DNA of 64,000 nucleotides from Rhizobium sp. WSM4643 (GTDB lineage: Bacteria; Pseudomonadota; Alphaproteobacteria; Rhizobiales; Rhizobiaceae), in the NCBI RefSeq assembly GCF_025152745.1, contig NZ_CP104040.1, forward strand, positions 4,059,501 through 4,123,500, written 5' to 3'. The notes beneath the pieces are model-generated. The model was not told the origin of the DNA, did not search any database, and worked only from the letters and a program-made list of their open reading frames with translations. Below, piece after piece: positions 9,850 to 19,392 of the stretch. A program made the position numbers and the translations under genes. Every line of letters starts with the position of its first letter. Within the stretch, counting starts at the first letter, position 1.

Positions 9850-10979
9850 CAGGCGTGTTTTTCCTGGAGAAAGCTGATCACTTCGGACGCCGGAACGTCG
9901 TCGGCGACGAAGGACTGGCCGATGCCGCGCGTCAGGATGAAGGTGAGCTTGCCGCCCTTGACCTTCTTGTCCTGGGCGATCGCGTCCATTAACTTTTCGG
10001 CCGGCGGCAGGTCGCCCGGAATGTCGGAGATGCGGGTCGGCAGGCCGACCTCCTTCAGATGCCGCTCGACGCGGCGCGCATCGTCAGGGCTTGCAAGGTT
10101 CATTCGTGCGGAGAATTCGTGCGCCAGCACCATGCCGATCGAAACGCCCTCGCCATGCACGAGGCGGGAGCTGTCATAAGCAGTCGCCGCTTCCAGCGCA
10201 TGGCCGAAGGTATGGCCGAGATTGAGCAGCGCCCGCGGCCCGTTCTCGCGCTCGTCGGCAACGACGACATCGGCCTTCGCCTGGCAGCTTGCGGCAATCG
10301 CCTCGATGCGCGCGGAGCCGCCTGCAAAAACCGCCTTCCAGTTCGCTTCCAGCCAGGCAAAGAAATCCGGCTTGTCGATCAGCCCGTATTTCGCGACCTC
10401 GGCGTAGCCTGCGCGGAATTCGCGCGCGCTCAGCGAATTCAGCACATCCGTATCGGCCAGAACCAGGTCCGGCTGGTGGAACACGCCGATCAGGTTCTTG
10501 CCGTGGCGGGAATTGATCCCGGTCTTGCCGCCGACGGAGGAATCGACCTGCGACAGCAGCGAGGTCGGCACCTGGACGAAGCGCACCCCGCGGCGGACGA
10601 TGCCGGCCGCAAACCCGGAAAGATCGCCGATGACGCCGCCACCGAGCGCGATGACGTAATCGTTGCGCTCGACGCGGGCTTCGAGCACCTTGTCGCAGAC
10701 CGTGATCAGATGCTCGAAGCTCTTGGTCTTCTCGCCGGCCGGCAGGACGACCTCAGCCGAGGCGATACCCGCTTCCTCCAGACTTGCGACGAGGGCCTTG
10801 AGATAGAGCGGCGCGACATTTTCGTCGGTGATAACAGCCGCCTTGCGGCCCTTGAGCCGGGAGGCGATCTCGGCGCCGGCCCGCGCAATCAGCCCCGGCC
10901 CGATCAGTATGTCATAGGCGCGCTCGCCGAGCGGCACATGCACCGTTCGGATGGCGGAGGCGGAGGTTATCGCATTCAT
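9849..10979 (-). CDS. aroB: 3-dehydroquinate synthase
   Basis: 376 residues. The family pattern is complete: VITDENVAPLYL, ALGGGVIGDLSGFAAGIVRRGVRF (NAD-binding glycine loop), PTSLLSQVDSSVGGKTGIN, and the metal-binding GHTFGHALE near residue 255. It converts DAHP to 3-dehydroquinate in the shikimate pathway. It overlaps aroK upstream and corC downstream by 4 bp each, a tight operon. Confidence 0.97.
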   Translation of the reverse strand: MNAITSASAIRTVHVPLGERAYDILIGPGLIARAGAEIASRLKGRKAAVITDENVAPLYLKALVASLEEAGIASAEVVLPAGEKTKSFEHLITVCDKVLEARVERNDYVIALGGGVIGDLSGFAAGIVRRGVRFVQVPTSLLSQVDSSVGGKTGINSRHGKNLIGVFHQPDLVLADTDVLNSLSAREFRAGYAEVAKYGLIDKPDFFAWLEANWKAVFAGGSARIEAIAASCQAKADVVVADERENGPRALLNLGHTFGHALEAATAYDSSRLVHGEGVSIGMVLAHEFSARMNLASPDDARRVERHLKEVGLPTRISDIPGDLPPAEKLMDAIAQDKKVKGGKLTFILTRGIGQSFVADDVPASEVISFLQEKHA

Positions 10980-11578
10980 GACGCTGCACTTTCCTTCTGA
11001 GCTTCGATCAAGGCCTTCAACACCTCGTCGGCCATGATTTCCTTGCGCACATCGCGCGAAAGCACGGTCAGATCGGCCTGCGCATAGATCGGATAACGCG
11101 CATTCATCAGGCCCTCGAGCGTCTGCTTCGGGTTTTCGGTCTTGAGCAGCGGCCGCGTGTCGCGCTTGGCGACCCGGTCCCAGAGCACGTCGAGATCGGC
11201 CTTCAACCAGACGGAAAGGCCGCCCTTCTTGATATGTCTGCGCGTCCGGTCGTTGATGAAGGCGCCACCTCCGGTGGAGACGACCCGCGGCCCGCTCTTC
11301 AGCAACCGCTTCATCACCCGCGCTTCCAGCGCCCGGAATTCCTGCTCGCCATAGGCGGCGAAAAGCTCGGCGATCGTCATGCGCGAAACCCGCTCGATCT
11401 CGAGATCGCTGTCGATGAAGGGAATGGCGAGCTGGTTGGCGACGATGCGCCCGACGGAGGATTTTCCGGCGCCCATCAGGCCGACAAGGATCAGATTGCG
11501 TGAACCGAGCGCGGCGCGAGCTCTGTCTTTCAAGCTGTCAGCAACGGTCAGCAGTTGTTCACTCATCGGTCCATTCAC
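10976..11578 (-). CDS. aroK: Shikimate kinase
   Basis: 200 residues (or 196 from ATG 11566). The P-loop is GLMGAGKSS near residue 34, followed by FIDSDLEIER, the Arg-containing EQEFRALE shikimate-binding stretch, and STGGGAF. It phosphorylates shikimate. It is first in the aroK-aroB-corC operon. Confidence 0.96.
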   Translation of the reverse strand: MNGPMSEQLLTVADSLKDRARAALGSRNLILVGLMGAGKSSVGRIVANQLAIPFIDSDLEIERVSRMTIAELFAAYGEQEFRALEARVMKRLLKSGPRVVSTGGGAFINDRTRRHIKKGGLSVWLKADLDVLWDRVAKRDTRPLLKTENPKQTLEGLMNARYPIYAQADLTVLSRDVRKEIMADEVLKALIEAQKESAAS

Positions 11579-11714
11579 ACTTTGTTTGCAAACGGTATCG
11601 ACAAATGCAGGTGGAGCGTCAAGTCGCGGACAAGGGAATCATGGCGTGAATACCGCTTCTTGCACTTGCAGATAGGCTTCTTATAACAGAAGCAGAGCAT
11701 GAAGGAGTTGCTGA

Positions 11715-11891
11715 ATGCCGACCCTGTTCCGTTTCCTGTTCGTCTGCGCGATCCTCGCCGGGACGGTCTACGGAGCGATGCTGGCGCTTGTGACCTTCGT
11801 CGAGCCCGAGCCGCGCGACGTGACGATCCGCATTCCGTCCGAGCGGGTCAATCCGCCCGCAACGGGCGCGATCAACACGACCAGGAAGTGA
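11715..11891 (+). CDS. Small single-pass membrane protein (58 aa)
   Basis: [20 protein letters not shown] begins a 58-residue product with one N-terminal hydrophobic helix and a Pro/Arg-rich tail ending in AINTTRK. The stop lies 5 bp before the xerD start. I recall similar short proteins at this place upstream of xerD in rhizobia, but the function is unknown. It is divergent from aroK. Confidence 0.65.
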   Translation: MPTLFRFLFVCAILAGTVYGAMLALVTFVEPEPRDVTIRIPSERVNPPATGAINTTRK

Positions 11892-11896
11892 CCGGC

Positions 11897-12850
11897 ATGG
11901 TGGATCTCGGCCGCGTCCATGTGGAATCCTTCCTGGAGATGATGAGCGCCGAGCGGGGTGCTGCCGCCAACACGCTGCAATCCTATGAACGCGATCTCGA
12001 CGATATCAGATCCTTCCTGAAGGAGCGCAGCATACGGCTCACCGAAGCCGCCTCCGCCGATCTCGCCGCCTATCTCTCCTCACTCGCCCGAAAGGGCTTC
12101 AAACCCTCCTCCCAGGCGCGCCGGCTTGCGGCCATGCGGCAGTTCTACAAGTTTCTCTACGCCGAGGGCCTGAGGACCGACGACCCCACAGGCATTCTCG
12201 ACGCGCCGAAGAAGGGCCGTCCGCTGCCGAAGACGATGGGCGTCGAGGAGGTCGGCAGGTTGCTTTCGCAGGCCGAGGCCGAAGCCGATGATGCGGCTCC
12301 GGGCCAGCTGCAGCGCCTGCGCATGCTGGCACTGCTGGAGCTGCTCTATGCCACCGGCATGCGTGTCAGCGAACTTGTCTCGCTTCCTGCCCGCGTGCTC
12401 GATCAGGAAGGCCGTTTCCTGATGATCCGCGGCAAGGGCAACAAGGAGCGGCTGGTGCCGCTGTCGCAATCGGCGATATCAGCGCTGAAATCCTATGGGC
12501 GCCTGCTGGCGGCCGAAAATGCAGCGGCGAAGGAGCCGCAGCAAAGCCCCTGGCTGTTTCCCTCCGTCTCGAAGGAAGGATATCTGCCGCGCCAGGTATT
12601 TGCCCGCGACCTCAAGAACCTGGCAATCCGCGCCGGCCTGACGCCGTCGCTGATCTCGCCGCATGTCATGCGCCACGCCTTTGCCAGCCACCTGCTTGCC
12701 AACGGCGCCGATCTGCGCGTCGTACAGGAACTCCTCGGCCATTCGGACATTTCGACCACACAGATTTACACCCATGTCCTCGAAGAGAGGCTGCAGCAGC
12801 TTGTCCAGACGCATCACCCCCTTGCCAAACAGGCGAAAAAGCACGAATAG
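11897..12850 (+). CDS. xerD: Site-specific tyrosine recombinase XerD
   Basis: 317 residues from ATG 11897. The N-terminal SAM-like core-binding domain is followed by a catalytic domain with Arg in [13 protein letters not shown], Lys in [24 protein letters not shown], and [14 protein letters not shown] carrying the nucleophilic Tyr. XerC/XerD resolve chromosome dimers at dif. Its place between core genes and its length mark it as the housekeeping enzyme, not an island integrase. Confidence 0.95.
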   Translation: MVDLGRVHVESFLEMMSAERGAAANTLQSYERDLDDIRSFLKERSIRLTEAASADLAAYLSSLARKGFKPSSQARRLAAMRQFYKFLYAEGLRTDDPTGILDAPKKGRPLPKTMGVEEVGRLLSQAEAEADDAAPGQLQRLRMLALLELLYATGMRVSELVSLPARVLDQEGRFLMIRGKGNKERLVPLSQSAISALKSYGRLLAAENAAAKEPQQSPWLFPSVSKEGYLPRQVFARDLKNLAIRAGLTPSLISPHVMRHAFASHLLANGADLRVVQELLGHSDISTTQIYTHVLEERLQQLVQTHHPLAKQAKKHE

Positions 12851-12912
12851 GACCGGCGACAAGGGGCGGAGCCAGGAAAACGCCCCGGGCACAAGGAACG
12901 GAAACGCACCTC

Positions 12913-13866
12913 ATGCACAATTATCTCGACTTCGAAAAGCCGATCTCCGACCTCGAAGGCAAGATCATCGAGCTGAAGAAGCTCGCAACGGAAGACGAGA
13001 GCATCGACACCACCGATGAGATCGGCCGGCTGGAGGTTCGCGTCCGTGAGGCCATCGTTGAAATCTATTCCAGGCTCAATCCCTGGCAGAAGACGCAGGT
13101 CGCCCGCCATCCGCAGCGCCCGCATTTCGTCGATTACGCCAAGACGCTGTTCCAGGAATTCACGCCGCTTGCCGGCGACCGCAAATTTTCCGAGGATGCC
13201 GCGATCCAGGCGGGGCTTGCCCGTTTCCGCGGCCAGCCCGTCGCCGTCATCGGCCAGGAGAAGGGCAATGACACCAAGAGCCGCCTGAAGCACAATTTCG
13301 GCAGCCCCCGGCCGGAAGGCTATCGCAAGGCGATCCGCATCCTTGAGATGGCCGACCGTTTCGGTCTGCCGGTGATTTCGCTGGTGGATACGGCAGGCGC
13401 CTATCCCGGCGTCGGCGCCGAGGAGCGCGGCCAGGCCGAAGCGATCGCCCGCTCCACGGAAATGTGCCTGGGCGTCAAGGTTCCACTCGTCTCCGTCGTC
13501 ATCGGCGAAGGCGGCTCGGGCGGCGCGATTGCCATCGCCACCGGCAACAAGGTCTATATGCTCGAGCATTCGATCTACAGCGTCATCTCGCCGGAAGGGG
13601 CAGCCTCCATCCTCTGGCGCGATTCCACCCGCGCCCGGGAAGCGGCGACCAACATGAAGATCACCGCCGAAGACCTGAAATCGCTTGGCGTCATCGACGG
13701 CATCATTTCCGAGCCGCTCGGCGGCGCGCATCGTGATCCCGACAGCGTGATCGCAGCAACCGGCGACGTGATCGCCAATGCTCTGGCCGAAATGGCACCC
13801 CGCTCCGGCGAGCAGCTGCGCAACGACCGCCGCCAGAAATTCCTCGCCATGGGCCGCAATCTCTAA
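12913..13866 (+). CDS. accA: Acetyl-CoA carboxylase carboxyltransferase subunit alpha
   Basis: 317 residues ([18 protein letters not shown]). The crotonase-like core is clear: [37 protein letters not shown] and [16 protein letters not shown], which form the oxyanion and CoA sites. With AccD it transfers the carboxyl group from biotin to acetyl-CoA, starting fatty acid synthesis. It is 62 bp downstream of xerD. Confidence 0.97.
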   Translation: MHNYLDFEKPISDLEGKIIELKKLATEDESIDTTDEIGRLEVRVREAIVEIYSRLNPWQKTQVARHPQRPHFVDYAKTLFQEFTPLAGDRKFSEDAAIQAGLARFRGQPVAVIGQEKGNDTKSRLKHNFGSPRPEGYRKAIRILEMADRFGLPVISLVDTAGAYPGVGAEERGQAEAIARSTEMCLGVKVPLVSVVIGEGGSGGAIAIATGNKVYMLEHSIYSVISPEGAASILWRDSTRAREAATNMKITAEDLKSLGVIDGIISEPLGGAHRDPDSVIAATGDVIANALAEMAPRSGEQLRNDRRQKFLAMGRNL

Positions 13867-14063
13867 CAGACATTCGGTTTCTCATCGATTGGGGCCAAAT
13901 CTTGGCCACATTGATGTTATCTGTAGCATTTCGCGCTTGCGGGGATGTTCCAGGCACGTCATAGGCTGGTAAGGACTTATAAAGTATAAGCCGTCTATGA
14001 TTCCGTTTGATGCCCGGACTCCATGGGCGGACCGGGTCGCATTATCTTTATGGGCTAGTTGGG

Positions 14064-15284
14064 ATGCGCATACGTTATTTTGCCTATATTTCCCTCATGG
14101 CGCTGGCTCTCTCCGGCTGCAATGACGCGTTGGAAACCGCGCAGGTCGATCTTTCCAAGGTCAAGAACAAGGTCGAGCAGCCGCTTCCCAGCCACATCCT
14201 CACTGCCATGGCCGCCAAGGGCATGGACCGCAATTCGCCGATCATGATCCGCATCTTCAAGGAAGAAGGTGCCATGGAGATCTGGAAGGCGAAGACCGAC
14301 AACCGTTTCGACAAGATCGCCGATTACAAGATCTGTGCCTGGTCCGGCCGTCTCGGCCCGAAGGTAAAGACCGGCGACCGGCAGGCGCCGGAAGGTTTCT
14401 ACGACCTGACGCGCGCCAACCTGAATCCCAATTCGAAATATTATCTGGCGATCAACACCGGTTTCCCAAACCGCTACGACGCGGCGAACGGCCGCACCGG
14501 CTCCGATCTGATGATCCACGGCGCCTGCTCGTCCTCCGGCTGCTACTCGATGACCGACCAGCAGGTGCTGGAGATCTACGCCTTCGCCCGCGACGCCTTC
14601 AAGGGCGGCCAGTCGACCGTGCAGCTACAAGCTTTCCCCTTCCGCATGACGGCGGAAAATATGGTGAAGCATCGCCTCGACAGCAGTTACGACTTCTGGA
14701 AGATGCTGAAGGTCGGGTACGACAATTTCGAAGTGACGAAGCGCCCGCCTGAGGTGAACGTCTGCGAGAAGAAATACGTGTTCAACCAGCAGGCAACCGA
14801 CGGCAGCGCCTTCAATGCCGCCGGCAAGTGCCCTGCTATGTCGACGCCGCCGGCGCTGACGGCGGCCCTTGCCGCCTACGGCAAGACCTACGATGCCGAT
14901 TATGCCAAGGCGATGAGCAAATTTGACGGCATGGCCTGGTACGACCCGTCTGAAGCCGAACGCAAGGCGGTGGTCGCCAAGACGCGCAAGGGCCGTGAAC
15001 TCGCTTACGCCCCGACCGGAACCTCGCTGGAAGCCGGCCGCATGGTCAAGGTCGCCGAACTCGAAGACCTGATGGCCAAGCGCACCGAGCAGGGCCTCGC
15101 CGCCAAGACGGCACCGGGTGCCACGCCTGTCGCCCCTGCCCAGCCGCAAGCCGTCGCTGCCGCGGCACCCGCGGTCGTGCCGGTGCCGATGCAGAACCCG
15201 CTGGCCTTTGCGGCGCCCGAACCGCAGGAAACGGCGGAAGCCACGGCAAAGAAGCCGTTCTGGAAATTCTGGGCGAGGAACTGA
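14064..15284 (+). CDS. L,D-transpeptidase (YkuD/YafK-like) lipoprotein
   Basis: 406 residues from ATG 14064. A lipobox (MALALSGC) near residue 17 predicts an outer-membrane or periplasmic lipoprotein. The catalytic YkuD motif is HGACSSSGCYSM near residue 152, with the nucleophilic Cys in SSGC. The C-terminal 60 residues are low-complexity Ala/Pro-rich. L,D-transpeptidases cross-link peptidoglycan or attach proteins to it; the exact substrate is not clear. About 200 bp separate it from accA, with no gene between. Confidence 0.88.
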   Translation: MRIRYFAYISLMALALSGCNDALETAQVDLSKVKNKVEQPLPSHILTAMAAKGMDRNSPIMIRIFKEEGAMEIWKAKTDNRFDKIADYKICAWSGRLGPKVKTGDRQAPEGFYDLTRANLNPNSKYYLAINTGFPNRYDAANGRTGSDLMIHGACSSSGCYSMTDQQVLEIYAFARDAFKGGQSTVQLQAFPFRMTAENMVKHRLDSSYDFWKMLKVGYDNFEVTKRPPEVNVCEKKYVFNQQATDGSAFNAAGKCPAMSTPPALTAALAAYGKTYDADYAKAMSKFDGMAWYDPSEAERKAVVAKTRKGRELAYAPTGTSLEAGRMVKVAELEDLMAKRTEQGLAAKTAPGATPVAPAQPQAVAAAAPAVVPVPMQNPLAFAAPEPQETAEATAKKPFWKFWARN

Positions 15285-15289
15285 ACGGC

Positions 15290-15514
15290 TTGAACCCCGT
15301 TCTCTACGATCTTCGCGGCCTGAAATGCCCATTCCCCGTGATCAAGACACGCAAGAAGCTCGCCGCCATGGCGAGCGGCACGCTCATTCGCGTCGACACC
15401 ACCGATCCGCTTGCGGTGATCGACATGCCGCATTTCTGCAATGAGGACGGCCACGAACTGATCGAGACGGAAAAGACCGAAAACGGCCACCGCTTCCTGA
15501 TCCGCAAGCGCTAA
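15290..15514 (+). CDS. TusA/SirA-like sulfurtransferase
   Basis: 74 residues from a TTG at 15290, 5 bp after the transpeptidase stop. The LRGLKCPFPVIKTRKKL motif contains the CPxP signature of TusA-family persulfide carriers. The second half fits the small alpha/beta fold (GTLIRVDTTDPLAVIDMPHFC). It probably relays sulfur for tRNA thiolation or another thio-pathway. Coupling to the upstream gene is likely from the spacing. Confidence 0.85.
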   Translation: MNPVLYDLRGLKCPFPVIKTRKKLAAMASGTLIRVDTTDPLAVIDMPHFCNEDGHELIETEKTENGHRFLIRKR

Positions 15515-15618
15515 AGCGCGTCGCGATCTTTCAGATTCGCTTGCCGCGCTTTAGGTCTTTGTTTTCCGCATGTCTTTGGCGCAAAATCGCTGCACACTTT
15601 TGCGCGACATGCTTTTAA
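15513..15618. repeat. Rhizobial-type palindromic intergenic repeat
   Basis: The whole 100-bp gap between the convergent tusA-like and cobW genes consists of two nested hairpins. AAAGCGCG (15513-15520) pairs with CGCGCTTT (15545-15552). GCATGTC (15568-15574) pairs with GACATGC (15606-15612), with GCGCAAAA/TTTTGCGC inside. I recall this sequence type as a multicopy intergenic element in Rhizobium genomes. It probably also acts as a bidirectional terminator. Confidence 0.65.
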
Positions 15619-16754
15619 ATTCTGAGGCCGGGGATAGCGAGCGGATTGTCCGACAGCGCCGCACGATCCGGCATGTCGATGCGCGGCTTGCCGAGGAAGG
15701 CGTCGAAGAGATCCTTCACGAAGGCTTCCGGCAGATCCCGGGTGATCAGCACCATGCGTGTGCGCCGGTCTTCCCCCGGCCAGGCGGCAAGCCGCACCGG
15801 CGGATGGAAGATGCTCTGCACCCCATGCAGCACCAGCGGCCGATCCGGCCGGTCGGAGACCGAGACGATCGCCTTCATCCTCAACAGCTTCTCGCCATGG
15901 GCAGAGCGCAGGAGATCGATGAACATCTCGAGCGCCATCGGATCGATCGGCTTCTCCTCGACGATCGAGAAAGAGCGGATCGAGGCGTCGTGACGATTGA
16001 CGTCATGCGGATCCTGATGCGCGTGCTCATGGTGATCGCCATCACGATCATGATTGTGATCGTGATGATGATGCGCCTCGTGCGCATCCTCATCCTGCAG
16101 CCAGCGGCCGACATCGGCGATCTTCGTTGCCGGATCGTAGAGCCCGTTGACCAGCACTGCGGCAGTACCCGCCTCGGCACTGTCGGCATCCATCATCACC
16201 GCACGCGGATTGAGCGCCCGCAGGTTTTTTTCCAGCTCGTCCGTTGCCTCGGCCATCGCCTTTTTCGAAACGATCAGCCGATCCGCGACCGCCGCCTGCT
16301 TGCGCGCTTCCTCGTGATTGTCGAGCGTCTGCAGCCCATTCACGGCGTCGACGACGGTGACGACGCCGTCCAGCTCGAAATTCGTGGCGATGACGGGATT
16401 GCCCATGATCGCCTGCATGACCGGTGAAGGATCGGCAAGACCCGTCGTCTCGATGACGACGCGTTTCACCGGCTTGACGCGGCCTGTCTGCACCGCGTCC
16501 ATCAGGTTCGCCAGCGTATCCACCAGCTCGCCGCGCACGGTGCAGCAGAGGCACCCGTCTGATAGTTCGATAATCGAATCGCCGGAGCTTTCGACTAGCA
16601 GATGGTCGATGCCGACATCGCCGAATTCGTTGATGATGACCGCCGCATCTTTCATCACCGGATCTTTGAGGATGCGGTTGAGCAGCGTCGATTTGCCGGC
16701 GCCGAGAAAGCCGGTCAGGATGGTGACCGGAATCCTGTCGTTGAGCGCGCTCAT
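15615..16754 (-). CDS. CobW/COG0523 family GTP-binding metallochaperone
   Basis: 379 residues. The G-domain has Walker A GFLGAGKSTLLN near residue 15, INEFGDVGIDH, and the metal-binding CLCC in SDGCLCCTVRGEL near residue 67. A histidine-rich stretch at about 235-260 and a CobW C-terminal domain follow. COG0523 proteins handle Zn, Co or other metals. Because cobS/cobT lie 8 kb away, a role as the true CobW is possible but not shown. Confidence 0.88.
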   Translation of the reverse strand: MSALNDRIPVTILTGFLGAGKSTLLNRILKDPVMKDAAVIINEFGDVGIDHLLVESSGDSIIELSDGCLCCTVRGELVDTLANLMDAVQTGRVKPVKRVVIETTGLADPSPVMQAIMGNPVIATNFELDGVVTVVDAVNGLQTLDNHEEARKQAAVADRLIVSKKAMAEATDELEKNLRALNPRAVMMDADSAEAGTAAVLVNGLYDPATKIADVGRWLQDEDAHEAHHHHDHNHDRDGDHHEHAHQDPHDVNRHDASIRSFSIVEEKPIDPMALEMFIDLLRSAHGEKLLRMKAIVSVSDRPDRPLVLHGVQSIFHPPVRLAAWPGEDRRTRMVLITRDLPEAFVKDLFDAFLGKPRIDMPDRAALSDNPLAIPGLRI

Positions 16755-16771
16755 GTCATCTACCTTAAAGC

Positions 16772-17905
16772 TTAGAAGGATGTCGGGCGCGGCATCGGCA
16801 CCGGCACGTTGGCGATCGCTCCCGCGGTATCGCCCCGCGCCATTTTTTCCGGCTGCGCTGCCGGCTGCGGGTCTTGGCCCGGAATGAGCCCGGCAAAGAC
16901 GAATTGCGGATCGTGGTCCATCGGCTGGATATAGGGCGACTGCACTCGCATGCGGCCGACTTCGTCGCGCGTTTCGCTGCGCACCTTGGCGCCCTTGGCG
17001 CTGCAGATATCGGCGGTGATGTCGGCAACCTGGTCCTGTCCCGGGCCATAGGGCCTCAGCGAACCCAGCGTGTCGTTGCTGGCAGGCTGGGTGGTGAAGC
17101 CCTTCTGCAAGAGGTTCGCCGTCGCATCGGCGCGCGCCGCAAGGCTGTCGGTGCCGAGCACGACCGAGACCAGCGTGCGGCCGTTGCGCGTCGCCGAACC
17201 GATCTGGTTGAAACCCGAGGCGCAGATGAAGCCGGTCTTCATGCCGTCGGCGCCGGCGAAGCGGCCGATCAGCATGTTGAGGCTCGGCACGTTCTGCTGG
17301 CCGGTGGTAAAGCCTTCCAGCGAGAAATAACCGGCATATTGCGGAAAATCGCGGCGCAGCGTCACCGTCAGCACCGCAAGGTCGCGCGCCGTCGTATACT
17401 GCCCCTTGCCGGGCAACCCGTTCGGATTGACGAAATGCGAATCCGTCATGCCAAGCTTCAGCGCCTCGCCGTTCATCCGCGTCACGAAGCCTTCCTGCGT
17501 GCCACCGATGGCTTCGGCGACCGCGACCGCGATGTCGTTCGCCGATTTGACCATCAGGATCTTCAGCGCGCTATCGAGCGTCAGCTTCTGGCCCGGTTTG
17601 AAATACATCTTGGCAGCCGGCTGCGCGGCGGCGCGCTTGCTGATGACGATGGGCGTATCGAGGCTGATCTGACCGGCGCGGATCGCGTCGAACACGGTAT
17701 AGACGGTCATCAGCTTGGTGAGCGAGGCCGGATACCATTTGCGGAAGGCTTCTTCATGCTCGAGCACGCGGCCGGTCTGCACGTCGACGAGAATATGCGG
17801 ATTGGCCTGGGCCAGCGGAACCGAGGCCAGAAAAACGGCAGTCGCCGCTGATACGAAAGAAAGCGGCCGCAAGGCAGCAAACAAACGGAAGTGGCTCGTC
17901 GACAC
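16772..17905 (-). CDS. D-alanyl-D-alanine carboxypeptidase (S11, DacA-type)
   Basis: 377 residues from a GTG at 17905. A signal peptide (ATAVFLASVPLAQA) precedes the S11 motifs: SLTK (nucleophile Ser) near residue 62, SAN near 120, and KTG in DGMKTGFICASGFN near 230. It trims the terminal D-Ala from peptidoglycan pentapeptides. It is 17 bp upstream of the cobW-like start on the same strand. Confidence 0.93.
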   Translation of the reverse strand: MSTSHFRLFAALRPLSFVSAATAVFLASVPLAQANPHILVDVQTGRVLEHEEAFRKWYPASLTKLMTVYTVFDAIRAGQISLDTPIVISKRAAAQPAAKMYFKPGQKLTLDSALKILMVKSANDIAVAVAEAIGGTQEGFVTRMNGEALKLGMTDSHFVNPNGLPGKGQYTTARDLAVLTVTLRRDFPQYAGYFSLEGFTTGQQNVPSLNMLIGRFAGADGMKTGFICASGFNQIGSATRNGRTLVSVVLGTDSLAARADATANLLQKGFTTQPASNDTLGSLRPYGPGQDQVADITADICSAKGAKVRSETRDEVGRMRVQSPYIQPMDHDPQFVFAGLIPGQDPQPAAQPEKMARGDTAGAIANVPVPMPRPTSF

Positions 17906-18062
17906 GGTTCGTCCTTCGGATATCAGGAAAATCTCGAAATCTTCCCCTATTTAGCCTATATGGCTATGACATGGCAAAGGTCATTGACTAAGTAATTTCC
18001 ACAGCCTCACACCCTTGTGATGCGATGAAAGATTGTCGAGATTTCATAACAGGAACGCCGAT

Positions 18063-19226
18063 ATGCCGATTTTGAACAGAGCCGCGGAGTTGCAGGACGA
18101 GGTCGCCGAATGGCGCCGCCACATCCACGCCCGGCCCGAACTCCTCTTCGCGGTGGAAAACACGGCCGCCTTCGTCGCCGAAAAACTCAAGGAATTCGGC
18201 GTCGACGAGATCGTCACCGGTATCGGCCGCACCGGCGTCGTCGGCCTGATCAGGGGCAAGGGCGAAGGCCGCCGCACGGTCGGCCTGCGCGCCGACATGG
18301 ACGCCCTGCCGCTCACCGAAATATCAGGCAAGCCCTGGGCTTCGAAGACGGCCGGCAAGATGCATGCCTGCGGCCATGACGGCCACACCGCCATGCTGCT
18401 CGGCGCCGCGAAATACCTGGCCGAAACCCGCAACTTCAACGGCAATGTCGCCGTCATCTTCCAGCCCGCCGAAGAAGGCGGCGGCGGCGGCAATCTGATG
18501 GTCAAGGACGGCATGATGGAGCGCTTCGCTATCGAAGAGGTCTACGGCATGCACAATCTGCCGGGCCTGCCCGTCGGCCAGTTCGCCACCCGCAAGGGCG
18601 CGATCATGGCGGCAACCGACGAATTCACCGTCACCGTCAAGGGCCGCGGCGGCCACGCCGCTCAGCCGCACAAGACGATCGACCCGATCGCCATCGGCGC
18701 CCAGATCGTCGCCAACCTGCAGATGATCGCCTCACGCAGTGCCGATCCGCTGCGCTCGGTCGTCGTCTCGGTGACCAAGTTCAATGCCGGTTTCGCCCAT
18801 AACGTCATTCCGAACGACGCGACCTTCGCCGGTACGGTCCGCACCCTAGACCCCGAGGTGCGCACGCTCGCCGAGACGCGGTTCCGGCAGATCATCGAGG
18901 GCCTGGTTGCGGCCCACGGCGCCGAGGCCGAAATCAGCTTCCATCGCAACTATCCCGTCACCGTCAACCACCCCGTTGAGACCGAGCACGCGGTCGCCAC
19001 CGCCAGCGCCATCGCCGGCGAGGCGAACGTCAACGCCGAGATCGATCCGATGATGGGCGGCGAGGATTTCTCCTACATGCTGAACGCCCGCCCCGGCGCC
19101 TTCATCTTCATCGGCAACGGCGACAGCGCCGGCCTCCACAACCCGGCCTACGACTTCAACGACGAAGCCATCGCCCACGGCATCTCCTACTGGGTCCGCC
19201 TCGCCGAACAACGCCTCGGCCTCTAG
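18063..19226 (+). CDS. M20 family amidohydrolase (hippurate hydrolase-like)
   Basis: 387 residues from ATG 18063. M20D motifs are intact: WRRHIHARPEL, GLRADMDALPLTE, the metal ligands in MHACGHDGHTAML, EPAEEGGGG-like QPAEEGGGGG, and GGEDFSYML at the C-terminus. The dimerisation domain lies between. The family hydrolyses N-acyl amino acids such as hippurate or N-acyl-amino acid conjugates; the substrate is inferred. It is the last core gene before the island. Confidence 0.92.
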   Translation: MPILNRAAELQDEVAEWRRHIHARPELLFAVENTAAFVAEKLKEFGVDEIVTGIGRTGVVGLIRGKGEGRRTVGLRADMDALPLTEISGKPWASKTAGKMHACGHDGHTAMLLGAAKYLAETRNFNGNVAVIFQPAEEGGGGGNLMVKDGMMERFAIEEVYGMHNLPGLPVGQFATRKGAIMAATDEFTVTVKGRGGHAAQPHKTIDPIAIGAQIVANLQMIASRSADPLRSVVVSVTKFNAGFAHNVIPNDATFAGTVRTLDPEVRTLAETRFRQIIEGLVAAHGAEAEISFHRNYPVTVNHPVETEHAVATASAIAGEANVNAEIDPMMGGEDFSYMLNARPGAFIFIGNGDSAGLHNPAYDFNDEAIAHGISYWVRLAEQRLGL

Positions 19227-19234
19227 CAACAATT

Positions 19235-19262
19235 AAGGCTTGGCTTCACGCCAAGCCTTTTG
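19235..19262 (+). terminator. Intrinsic terminator after the amidohydrolase gene
   Basis: A perfect 10-bp stem (19235-19244 with 19250-19259), a TTCAC loop and a TTTT tail lie 8 bp after the stop codon. It marks the end of the core region; the tRNA fragment begins 19 bp later. Confidence 0.85.
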
Positions 19263-19280
19263 TATGCATGGCGTGCAAGT

Positions 19281-19307
19281 GGTCCCGTAGCTCAGCAGGA
19301 TAGAGCA
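19281..19307 (+). repeat. attL-like tRNA-Arg 5' fragment, left island boundary
   Basis: Positions 19286-19307 are identical over 22 bp to 60118-60139 in tRNA-Arg(CCU), covering the acceptor/D-arm (CGTAGCTCAG then CAGGATAGAGCA). The bases before it (GGTCC) resemble the tRNA start but lack one A. After 19307 the similarity to tRNA stops. This is the remnant expected at one end of an element integrated into that tRNA gene. Confidence 0.8.
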
Positions 19308-19392
19308 ATTTTAATAGCCTGCAAACTTACTGATTTGCCGCGATACCCTGTCGCGTACGGCGCTACTAAACCAGTAAATTTACCGATGTTGC

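Noticed and set aside
11897..12850. xerD as a mobile-element integrase
   Set aside because: Length, motifs and position between core genes identify the housekeeping chromosome-dimer resolvase, far from the island boundary.
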